Below are positions 1-6,153 of a stretch of DNA of 12,471 nt, piece by piece. The stretch covers positions 1-12,471 of the forward strand of contig USHE01000045.1 of the NCBI GenBank assembly GCA_900554385.1, in the 5' to 3' direction. The stretch comes from an uncultured bacterium (GTDB taxonomy: Bacteria; Cyanobacteriota; Vampirovibrionia; Gastranaerophilales; Gastranaerophilaceae). The notes under the pieces are model-generated. The model worked only from the letters and a program-made list of their open reading frames with translations. It was not told the DNA's origin and did no database searches. Made by a program: the position numbers and the translations under genes. Within the stretch, counting starts at the first letter, position 1. The number at the start of each line of letters is the position of its first letter.

Positions 1-528
1 CGGACAGCCGCTACCGGGCGAGCCGTCAACGATTATTAAGTTGCAGTTGTTTAGGTTTGCGGATAGGCGAGCCTGCATTCTAATCTGTGATACAAGTTTG
101 CCGGAATTTTCCTCTCCTGCGCCGAGCCGTGCATGGATAAATTCCCCCAAGCGTGTATTTGACTCATACCATTCACCGGATTTTTGCTGAATTAAGGTTA
201 TTGCATGTGCCGGACATTGTGTGGTGCATGCTCCGCATCCTTCGCAAAAATAATCATTTATCTGAATATCATCTGAAATTGCATTAAAGTTACAGGTAGA
301 TTTGCAAATTCCGCATTGAATACATTTTGATTTATCTATAAAAGCTTTTTTACCTGAATAAAAATCTTCTTTTTTGATAATGTGAGGCTCTAATATTAGG
401 TGCATATCAGAAGCATCCACATCGCAGTCAACCATAACTTTGTTTTCAAATAACGAAGCGAGTGCTAGTGTAATACTTGTTTTTCCGCTTCCGCCTTTAC
501 CGCTTATGACAACCAATTCTTTAATCAT
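1..528 (-). CDS. MinD-like P-loop ATPase with inserted 2x[4Fe-4S] ferredoxin (second copy; C-terminus cut by window edge)
   Basis: The first 176 codons are visible with no stop, and the gene continues beyond base 1. A deviant Walker A, SGKGGSGKT (residues 9-17), is followed by VDCDVDASD and then two CxxCxxCxxxC clusters: Cys69/72/75/79 and Cys95/98/101/105. After these the Walker B-like strand IIVDGSPGSGCP begins, where the window ends. This is the MinD/Mrp/ParA-type ATPase family carrying a bacterial ferredoxin insertion; full members are about 280-290 aa, so roughly 110 residues lie outside. Start ATG at 528 is preceded by GAGGTG and overlaps the end of the upstream paralogue by 8 nt, so the two are translationally coupled. 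By family analogy it probably acts in Fe-S or metal-cofactor handling, or in ATP-linked electron transfer; the exact role is unknown. The P-loop, switch region and both clusters appear intact. Confidence 0.9.
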   Translation of the reverse strand, partial: MIKELVVISGKGGSGKTSITLALASLFENKVMVDCDVDASDMHLILEPHIIKKEDFYSGKKAFIDKSKCIQCGICKSTCNFNAISDDIQINDYFCEGCGACTTQCPAHAITLIQQKSGEWYESNTRLGEFIHARLGAGEENSGKLVSQIRMQARLSANLNNCNLIIVDGSPGSGCP

Positions 529-1375
529 TTGACACCTCTTTTATTAAGTCCAAAAGCGGTATAAAATATTTTTCAAATTCGGGAAGTTTTTTCACAATAA
601 CTTCTCCTTTTGAGTATGCTTTGGCAATTTTTATATCATCAGGGATTTTAGTAAGTATTTGTATTTTTTCTTTTAATGCCCATTTTTCGATTATTATATC
701 ATTTTCGTTACTTTTGTTAATTGCAATTCCAAAAGGGATATTTAACATTTTTATAACATCTACAGCAAGTTTTAAGTCGTGAAAACCAAAAGGTGTCGGT
801 TCTGTCACCAAAATTACATAGTCAACTCCATAAACAGTGTTGATTACTGGGCAGGATGTTCCAGGAGGGGAGTCTATTATTTGGATTTTAAAACCCTTAC
901 GGTCTGCGAAATCTTTTACAGCTTTTATTAGTGGCGGTGACATTGCTTCCCCGATACGGGTTTTACCCTGTATGTGTTTTAAGTTTGATTCTAAATCCGC
1001 TTCGATTGTTCCGACTTCCCTTTGTGAATCTGTAATTGCCAGAGAAGGACAATTTAGTTTGCAATTCCCGCAGCCATGGCATAATTCATCGAATATTACT
1101 ACATTATTTTTTATAAAAGCTAATGCGTTAAATTCGCAAATTTTTGCACATTTTCCGCAAGATGTACATTTGTCTTTGTCTATCTTTGGAGTAGAAACGT
1201 AAACTTTTTCTGAATGTTTAAATTTTGAATTCAAAAACAGGTGGCAATTTGGTTCTTCTACATCACAATCAACGAGAACTGTGTTGTTATTTTGGTTTGA
1301 TAATAAATAAGCTAAATTTACAGAAACCGTACTCTTGCCCGTTCCTCCTTTACCGCTTGCAACAGCTATTTTCAT
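521..1375 (-). CDS. MinD-like P-loop ATPase with inserted 2x[4Fe-4S] ferredoxin (first copy)
   Basis: This is a complete 284-aa protein. It has a deviant Walker A, SGKGGTGKS (7-15), a switch-like VDCDVEEPN (35-43), a ferredoxin insertion with Cys70/73/76/80 and Cys99/102/105/109, and a Walker B-like IIDSPPGTSCPV (166-177). The C-terminal Rossmann half includes the TEPTPFG loop (191-197), typical of ParA/MinD folds. It is a clear paralogue of the gene that follows, so a heterodimer is plausible, since ATPases of this group dimerise across the nucleotide. Start ATG at 1375 directly abuts the TAA of the NifX-like gene; its ribosome site (AAAAGGAC) lies inside that gene's end, implying translational coupling. 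NifX-like plus paired ferredoxin-ATPases is a recurrent arrangement in anaerobes. A role in Fe-S or Mo/Fe cofactor traffic is inferred; no substrate can be named. Confidence 0.93.
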   Translation of the reverse strand: MKIAVASGKGGTGKSTVSVNLAYLLSNQNNNTVLVDCDVEEPNCHLFLNSKFKHSEKVYVSTPKIDKDKCTSCGKCAKICEFNALAFIKNNVVIFDELCHGCGNCKLNCPSLAITDSQREVGTIEADLESNLKHIQGKTRIGEAMSPPLIKAVKDFADRKGFKIQIIDSPPGTSCPVINTVYGVDYVILVTEPTPFGFHDLKLAVDVIKMLNIPFGIAINKSNENDIIIEKWALKEKIQILTKIPDDIKIAKAYSKGEVIVKKLPEFEKYFIPLLDLIKEVSND

Positions 1376-1720
1376 TTATACGTCCTTTTCCTGCTCTGAT
1401 AATTCATCGTTTTTGAATTTTTTAATCGTATTAGCAATAGAATCTTTGTCAGAGGTATAAACTTTAACTTCAGCTGCTTCCAAAACTTTATATGCCTTTG
1501 GTCCGCAATATCCGGTTATAACAGCTTCTGCACCTTTGTCTACAACGCATTGTGCGGATTGTATTCCTGCTCCCTGAACGGCATTTACATTTTGGTCATT
1601 ATCAATATATTCATATTCATTATTGTCCAAGTCATAGATAATAAACCCTTTGGCTCGTCCAAATCTCATATCTAAATTATCTTCTAAAAGATTACCTTCT
1701 GAAGAAAGTGCAATTTTCAT
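1376..1720 (-). CDS. NifX/NifB-type small protein (dinitrogenase iron-molybdenum cofactor family)
   Basis: This 114-aa protein begins MKIALSSEG and carries family hallmarks: RFGRAKGFIIYD (19-30), a GAGIQSAQ segment near 51-58, and VITGYCGPKA near 68-77. It fits a stand-alone Nitro_FeMo-Co fold (NifX / NifB C-terminal / YneN-like), usually 105-125 aa. Family members bind Fe-S or FeMo-cofactor precursors; in organisms without nitrogenase their role is poorly defined. No nif structural gene is visible here. I chose the ATG at 1720 because AAGGAGG sits 6-8 nt upstream; a longer reading from TTG at 1738 would put the ribosome site inside the gene. It is first in a three-gene unit with the two ferredoxin-ATPases and has its own near-consensus promoter just upstream. 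Confidence 0.9.
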   Translation of the reverse strand: MKIALSSEGNLLEDNLDMRFGRAKGFIIYDLDNNEYEYIDNDQNVNAVQGAGIQSAQCVVDKGAEAVITGYCGPKAYKVLEAAEVKVYTSDKDSIANTIKKFKNDELSEQEKDV

Positions 1721-1740
1721 GATACGCCTCCTTTGCAATC

Positions 1741-1769
1741 ATGATAAAACATATTTTTGAATTTGTCAA
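1741..1769 (-). promoter_or_regulatory. Sigma-70-type promoter of the NifX-MinD-MinD unit
   Basis: Read on the minus strand, TTGACA (1764-1769) and TATCAT (1741-1746) are separated by exactly 17 bp: a perfect -35 and a 5/6 -10. The predicted transcript start near 1734 leaves a leader of only about 14 nt, mostly the ribosome site. The motif lies in the 56-nt gap after the reductase gene, so the Fe-S module can be expressed apart from it. Confidence 0.75.
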
Positions 1770-1776
1770 TACATAT

Positions 1777-3399
1777 TCAAGATGCTGAAACGGATTTTTT
1801 CTGCAATTCATAAATTTGTTTATAAAGTGAATAACCGCCCATAAAGGAATATATGTTATTAAATCCGTTTTGTATTAATATTCTAGAGGCAACGTAACTT
1901 GTATAGCCAGTATTGCAAGATAGAATAACTTTTTTATCTTTAGGAATGTCATTTAGTCTGTTTCTCAATTCTGTAATCGGAATATTTATTGCATTTTTGA
2001 TTGTACCCATTTTAAAAATAGTTTCAGGGCGTACATCTATGATACAAGAATCTTGTAAATCTTCAATAAATGCAGGCTTTACAAAACCTCTGAGAATATT
2101 GTCAGCATTCATTCCTAAAATGTTAACAGGGTCTTTTGCTGATGAATATGGCGGTGCATAGCATAATTCTGCATCTATCATGTCTTGGACTGTTCCGCCA
2201 TTTCGCATAATTGAAGCTATTACATCAATCCGCTTTTCAACTCCTTCTTCGCCTATAGCTTGCGAGCCTAAGATGTATCCTTTTGGTGAAAATAAGAGTT
2301 TGAATAGAATTTGCGTTGCTTTTGGGTAGTAGCCGGCATGTGAGTTTCCAAAAACATAAGTTTTCCAGTATTGGATATTTTTTAATTTTAGTTGCTTTTC
2401 GCTGTTTCCGCAGCTTGCTACTGTTATATCAAATATTTTTATGACACTGCTTCCTTGAGTGTTTTTGTAGGTAGAATTTAATCCCATAATATTGTCTGCA
2501 ACAATTCTTCCTTGTCTGTTCGCAGGACCGGCAAGCGGAACAAGAGAATTGTGTCCGCTAACAAAGTCAGGGGCTTCAATATTGTCACCTGCAGCAAAAA
2601 TATATTCATTAGATGTCTTTAGAGATTTATCAACAACTATTCCACGGTTTGTTGTCAAACCTGCTTTGTGTGCTAAATCTGTTTCAGGTTTAACTCCGAT
2701 TGCAAGTACGCATAAATCGTATTCAACTTGTTTGCCGGAATTTAGTATAACATTTCCAGCTTCAAATGCTTGCACCCCATCGGATAAGACAAGATTTATG
2801 CCATTTGTAATCATTTTTTTCTGTGCAATAAAGGCTATTTCAGAATCGACTTGCGGAAGTATCTGGTTATTTAGTTCTATAACTGTGGTTTTGAGTCCCA
2901 ATTCGTTTAAGTTTTCTGCAATTTCAATCCCGATAAAGCCTCCGCCAACAACGACTGCATTTTTAGGATTGTTGTCTTTTATGTAGTTTTTAATTTTGTC
3001 CGCGTCAGCAAGCGTTCTTGCTATAAATGTTTTGCGGCTGTCCAGTCCTTGAAATTCAGGAATAATAGGGCTTGCACCTGTTGCAATAACCAGATAATCA
3101 TATTCGAATTTTTTCTTATTTTCTGTTAATACAAATTTTTCACCTGTATTAATTTTTTCAACCTTTGTATTTAAATGAACATTAACATTAAACCAAGTGT
3201 TAAATTTTTGAACTGATGAAACAAGAATGTTAGCCCTATCGCTTATTACACCAGAAACGTAATATGGCAAACCGCAGTTTGCAATAGAGATTTCTGAGGT
3301 TTGTTCTAAAATTGTAATTTTTGCCTTTTCATTTAATCTTCTTAATCTCGCCGCACAGCTTGCACCTGCTGCACCTCCGCCTATTATAACTATGTTCAT
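1777..3399 (-). CDS. CoA-disulfide/persulfide reductase with C-terminal rhodanese domain (CoADR-RHD type)
   Basis: This 540-aa flavoprotein has an N-terminal FAD Rossmann motif GGGAAGAS (7-14), the single redox cysteine Cys42 in ANCGLPYY, an NAD(P)H-binding motif VVGGGFIGIE (150-159), the FAD motif FAAGDN (268-273) and the conserved APPYSSAKDPVN near 415-426, whose Tyr is typical of CoA-disulfide reductases. Residues about 447-535 form a rhodanese domain with active loop CNTGYTS, Cys495. The architecture matches bacterial CoADR-RHD enzymes and NAD(P)H-dependent polysulfide reductases, which reduce CoA disulfides, CoA persulfide or polysulfide. The rhodanese Cys would carry sulfane sulfur to the flavin site. 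The enzyme is cytoplasmic, with no signal peptide. The start is supported by CAGGAGAA seven nt upstream and by a promoter. It leads the Fe-S ATPase locus, suggesting sulfane-sulfur metabolism linked to Fe-S handling (inference). Confidence 0.94.
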   Translation of the reverse strand: MNIVIIGGGAAGASCAARLRRLNEKAKITILEQTSEISIANCGLPYYVSGVISDRANILVSSVQKFNTWFNVNVHLNTKVEKINTGEKFVLTENKKKFEYDYLVIATGASPIIPEFQGLDSRKTFIARTLADADKIKNYIKDNNPKNAVVVGGGFIGIEIAENLNELGLKTTVIELNNQILPQVDSEIAFIAQKKMITNGINLVLSDGVQAFEAGNVILNSGKQVEYDLCVLAIGVKPETDLAHKAGLTTNRGIVVDKSLKTSNEYIFAAGDNIEAPDFVSGHNSLVPLAGPANRQGRIVADNIMGLNSTYKNTQGSSVIKIFDITVASCGNSEKQLKLKNIQYWKTYVFGNSHAGYYPKATQILFKLLFSPKGYILGSQAIGEEGVEKRIDVIASIMRNGGTVQDMIDAELCYAPPYSSAKDPVNILGMNADNILRGFVKPAFIEDLQDSCIIDVRPETIFKMGTIKNAINIPITELRNRLNDIPKDKKVILSCNTGYTSYVASRILIQNGFNNIYSFMGGYSLYKQIYELQKKSVSAS

Positions 3400-3429
3400 T
3401 AAATTCTCCTGTTTTAGTAAATATAGAGA

Positions 3430-3438
3430 ATTATATCA
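3430..3438 (-). promoter_or_regulatory. Extended -10 promoter of the CoADR-rhodanese gene
   Basis: The minus strand reads TGATATAAT, a perfect TATAAT (3430-3435) with the extended TGn element. No good -35 lies 17 bp upstream, only a weak TGAACC near 3454-3459, as expected for an extended -10 promoter. The start of transcription should fall near 3423, giving a leader of about 24 nt. The promoter sits just before the end of the interrupted gene upstream. Confidence 0.6.
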
Positions 3439-3456
3439 TATATCTTAATTTTAGGT

Positions 3457-4020
3457 TCAGGCAAAATCATCAAGTTTATTTATCTTAACCTTGTCAAAAC
3501 TTTGTTCTAAGATACTTTTTGCATCTGTTAATCCGTTTCTGATACGGTAATCAATGTCATAATTTGATACAAGCCATTCATCTTTTGAGGTGTGGTAGCC
3601 TATTTTATGTACAGTTTCTCCGCCTTTTAGTTCTGAGAATGGAACTTTCTGTTCTTTTAAAAATTTAACAAAATTATTGTACCCAATTTGGCTTTCTCTG
3701 CTGTATTTTTTTGAGCCGACTAAAAGTCACTGTATGTATTCTGAATTTATGTCAATGTTATTTTTTATGCATTCAACAATTTTTGAAAAATAAGCCTTGT
3801 CTGAACTTTTATCTGGTGTTATATGCATTAAAAATACTTTTTCACCGTCGGTTAACCCAAGAGCCGTACAATCCATTATGCGGTCGGTTTTTGCTGATAT
3901 ACCTTTTTTTGCTCCTTCGATATCCCAGCCGGTTACGTTTCGGGTAATATTTGCGGTTTCTTTCTCGAATTTTGCAAGTGTCAGAGGTCTTATTGATGAT
4001 GTAAATGTTATGTTTTGCAT
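3457..4020 (-). pseudogene. Unknown protein interrupted by an in-frame TGA; CNF1/CheD-like Cys-His signature
   Basis: The ATG at 4020 (AAGG 8 nt upstream) opens 97 codons ending in EYIQ and TGA (3727-3729). In the same frame, 89 further sense codons follow (LLVGSKKYSRESQ ... INKLDDFA) before a TGA at 3457. The second part has no ATG, GTG or TTG near its start, so it is not a separate gene; the ancestral protein was about 187 aa. Cys51 (DCTALG) and His66 (LMHITPD) are 15 residues apart, the spacing of the catalytic Cys-His pair in CNF1-type deamidases and close to that of CheD. This remote similarity is inference from spacing and local pattern only. Other genes here end normally in TGA, so general recoding is excluded; a nonsense mutation, a sequencing error or a specific readthrough remain possible. 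It lies 48 nt after the 111-aa gene and may share its transcript. Confidence 0.72.
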
Positions 4021-4068
4021 GTATTTTACCTTCCACTCGATGTAAGTTTTGTGAAAGGAAAAAATTGC

Positions 4069-4404
4069 CTAATATAATCCTAAAAGTTTAAGTTTGTTTA
4101 ATTGTCCGAGCTGTTCAGCTCCTCTCATATTTTGCGCAGCTTCTATCGGGGTATTTTTCGCAAAGTCTGTATCAGAAAGAGGGCCTGCCTTATCTGGTTT
4201 TTTAACATTTTCTACAGTTTGGATTTGGATTTCATAATCATTTTGTGCCGATTTTTGTGCTTTTGCGGCTTCTAATCTGGATTTATCTGTAGACTTGTCG
4301 CCTGTCGGTTCTAACCCTAAGGCTCTCAGTTCTCTTATTATTCGCTGATATTCCAAATCTGTCGCTACTAATGCTGCTACTTGACCTAATGCGTTAATAT
4401 TCAT
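4069..4404 (-). CDS. Hypothetical 111-aa protein, helical and charged
   Basis: I do not recognise this protein by function. It starts MNINALGQVAALVATD, followed by EYQRIIRELRALGLEPTG (residues about 18-35) and a Lys/Ala/Gln-rich helical stretch (about 36-60). The C-terminus runs TPIEAAQNMRGAEQLGQLNK. There are no cysteines, no signal peptide and no membrane segment, so it is probably a small soluble, largely helical protein. Its style recalls short lineage-specific proteins of Gastranaerophilales (impression, not a search result). The ribosome site is ambiguous: GGAG lies 12 nt before the ATG and another GGAG further upstream. It starts just after the terminator of the 58-aa gene and ends in TAG, 48 nt before the interrupted gene. 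Confidence 0.75.
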   Translation of the reverse strand: MNINALGQVAALVATDLEYQRIIRELRALGLEPTGDKSTDKSRLEAAKAQKSAQNDYEIQIQTVENVKKPDKAGPLSDTDFAKNTPIEAAQNMRGAEQLGQLNKLKLLGLY

Positions 4405-4497
4405 ACCCGTTATAAACTCCGAAATTTGTACTCCTATTTTTTTATATACGGATAATTTTTAAAATTTCTATAATTTTGATTGTGTTTTGTTAAGAAA

Positions 4498-4524
4498 AAT
4501 AAAAAGACCGGTTTTTAACCGGTC
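4498..4524 (-). terminator. Rho-independent terminator for the 58-aa gene
   Basis: An 8-bp perfect stem GACCGGTT/AACCGGTC (4506-4513 with 4517-4524) has a 3-nt loop. On the minus strand it is followed by TTTTTATTTTT. There is no T-run on the plus side, so it acts on leftward transcription from the small gene at 4590-4766 and separates it from the 111-aa gene. Confidence 0.85.
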
Positions 4525-4589
4525 GATAATGTTTATAAATTTATATTCCTTACTTCCTTAGTGTTTTTCCTTTATTTTCCAACAACAAC

Positions 4590-4766
4590 TTAAGCTATAA
4601 AGTTGTTTCCAAATTTGTTTGAACCGTGAAAGAAAGATTGCTTCATTAATTCTACAAGTGTCTTTCTTACGACGAATTTATTTGCCAGATTTACTTCATT
4701 CAATGCTATTGCGGTATTTTTATAAGTATCAGAAACCGTATTGGTCAAGGTTAATAACTTTGCCAT
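4590..4766 (-). CDS. Small hypothetical protein, 58 aa
   Basis: This short gene begins MAKLLTLTNTVSD and ends SNKFGNNFIA followed by TAA. The ATG at 4766 is preceded by GAGAGGT with five nt spacing, a good ribosome site, and the gene is followed 66 nt later by a strong terminator in the same direction. Together these make it credible as a real monocistronic gene despite its size. The product has an amphipathic Asn/Ala/Val/Lys-rich body (NTAIALNEVNLANKFVVRKT, about 17-36) and a polar Asn/Gly tail, with no cysteines and no clear membrane segment. No family is recognised. It is divergent from the 404-aa gene, sharing a 172-bp intergenic region, so the two may be co-regulated. Confidence 0.7.
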   Translation of the reverse strand: MAKLLTLTNTVSDTYKNTAIALNEVNLANKFVVRKTLVELMKQSFFHGSNKFGNNFIA

Positions 4767-4826
4767 TTTTACCTCTCTTCTTTATTTATCTCTCGTACTT
4801 ATATAAAAAATTCCTTTAAAAAAATA

Positions 4827-4856
4827 TTGACTTTTTATATTCAATTTATATAAAAT
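4827..4856 (+). promoter_or_regulatory. Promoter of the 404-aa unknown gene
   Basis: TTGACT (4827-4832) is followed after 16 bp by TATAAA (4849-4854), or after 18 bp by TAAAAT (4851-4856). Either gives a transcript start near 4862 and a leader of about 75 nt. It lies in the divergent intergenic region with the 58-aa gene, whose own promoter could not be placed with confidence in this AT-rich stretch. Confidence 0.6.
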
Positions 4857-4905
4857 TTGTTACAATTCTTAATATGACTAAAGTTTTTTATAAAAAGAGC
4901 CGTAG

Positions 4906-4929
4906 CTTAATATGAATAATATTATTAAG
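4906..4929 (+). promoter_or_regulatory. Leader hairpin overlapping the ribosome site of the 404-aa gene
   Basis: CTTAATA (4906-4912) can pair with TATTAAG (4923-4929) across a 10-nt loop. The right arm includes the first three bases of the ribosome site AAGGAG (4927-4932). The stem is only 7 bp and AT-rich, so it is a weak candidate for translational control and may be chance. Confidence 0.3.
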
Positions 4930-4938
4930 GAGAATACT

Positions 4939-6153
4939 ATGGTAGATGCAATTGGATCAGTAAGCAACAAACCCATCATAAAGAGTAAGGATACCTCTAT
5001 AAATTGGAAAAACTGTACGGCTGATGAAATTAAGGAGTACAAAGGTCAGGGGCAGGATGTGCCTGTGGCTATTCTTGCGTGGGCTGAGGAGATTGCAAAA
5101 CTGTCTAATGCTCCGGATGATGTTACTTATGAGATGGTTAACGGTAGTACAAGTATTGAGGAGATTAATCAGGTTCTTGCAATTTCAGATAGTGCCAACG
5201 CCAATGATAAAGATGAAACTGATCAAAATACAAATATGTCAAAAGCTCAATCAGAACGTTCTATTTTAGAAGAAGGCGGAACAACACTTTCTGATCAAGG
5301 TAAAATTTTTATGGATAAAAGTTCTGCTGCAGCAGGTTCTACTAACGCAATGGCAGGCGTCTTGCAGGGAACAGTTGAGGCTTCACTTGAACTTGCGGAT
5401 AATGCAGATCAGATTGCAAGACAGACGGAAAGTCAGACAAGTGCTTTGAAAAATGAGTATGATGCGTTAGTTGCACGAGCTAAGGATCAAAATGCGGACC
5501 CGCTTACCGAAGCTGAACAGGCACGATTAGCTGTACTAGGCGGGCAGCTTTCTCAGGTTGGAAATGCAGCCCAGGGCGCACTCGCAGCGATAGGTTCGCA
5601 GGCTGATGCTTTGAGGGCTAATATTTCGGGATTTAACGGAGTTCCTGAGGGGGCGGTTGACTATGGTACGGAAACTGCTAATATAGGTTTTGAGTTAATG
5701 GGAGTTTCTGACGATAAGCGTGCATCTATCGCTGATAAAGCTACAGCTGCGGCAGGTGCAAAAGATGGTGCGCAGAATGTTATAAAACAGAATTCAAAGA
5801 TTAATTTTGGCAGAATGATGTTTGACGCTGATTACAGATTGGGTGTAAAAGCTTCACAACAGGGTGCAAATGATGTGAATGTCGGTAATCAGGGCATTTT
5901 AGAAAGAGATTCGGCTGATGCTCAAGTTGAAACTAATATCGCGCGGATTAACATTGATAAAACTGCTGTAGAAAATGATACTTATGTATCGGCTGCTGAT
6001 ACCCCTAATAACGCTAATGGAGATAAGACTCAGCAATCAGAAACAAAAGATGAAACTGTTGCTAAAGAAAAAGATATAACATTGGCAGATGAAACTATTA
6101 CTACTGACCCTAATGAAATTCAAAAACGTAAAGAGCGTAAGGGTTTAGCGTAA
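4939..6153 (+). CDS. Hypothetical 404-aa Ala/Asp/Gln-rich helical protein
   Basis: I do not recognise a function. The start at 4939 is chosen because AAGGAG sits six nt upstream; the in-frame ATG at 4912 has no ribosome site. Residues about 22-60 (WKNCTADEIKEYKGQG, then VPVAILAWAEEIAKLS) look like a small helical N-terminal module. Residues about 128-235 are Ala/Gln/Glu-rich with strong helix propensity, including a likely coiled coil near 145-205. Residues about 340-404 are polar and probably disordered, ending with basic KRKERKGLA. There is one cysteine (Cys26), no signal peptide and no membrane segment. The composition resembles large structural or secreted-substrate proteins more than enzymes. 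Its N-terminal wording resembles proteins seen in Gastranaerophilales (impression only). The 3' end overlaps the rpe 3' end convergently by 9 nt. Confidence 0.82.
   Translation: MVDAIGSVSNKPIIKSKDTSINWKNCTADEIKEYKGQGQDVPVAILAWAEEIAKLSNAPDDVTYEMVNGSTSIEEINQVLAISDSANANDKDETDQNTNMSKAQSERSILEEGGTTLSDQGKIFMDKSSAAAGSTNAMAGVLQGTVEASLELADNADQIARQTESQTSALKNEYDALVARAKDQNADPLTEAEQARLAVLGGQLSQVGNAAQGALAAIGSQADALRANISGFNGVPEGAVDYGTETANIGFELMGVSDDKRASIADKATAAAGAKDGAQNVIKQNSKINFGRMMFDADYRLGVKASQQGANDVNVGNQGILERDSADAQVETNIARINIDKTAVENDTYVSAADTPNNANGDKTQQSETKDETVAKEKDITLADETITTDPNEIQKRKERKGLA

Noticed and set aside
1721..1738. TTG at 1738 as the start of the NifX-like gene
   Set aside because: The AAGGAGG ribosome site lies inside that extension and the family starts at MKIA.
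2492..2986. Long plus-strand open frames opposite the reductase and ATPase genes
   Set aside because: They are mirror frames of strongly conserved minus-strand genes and have no ribosome site or protein-family features.
3697..3740. Selenocysteine or other programmed recoding at the TGA
   Set aside because: No convincing bacterial SECIS-type stem-loop at the right distance was found, only a 4-bp GACT/AGTC stem and weak pairings. No selenocysteine machinery is in view. Nonsense mutation or error is simpler.
4498..4524. Hairpin as a bidirectional terminator or operator
   Set aside because: Only the minus strand has a T-run after the stem, so it is called as a leftward terminator only.
4912..4938. 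Upstream ATG as the start of the 404-aa protein
   Set aside because: It has no ribosome site, whereas AAGGAG is correctly placed before ATG 4939.
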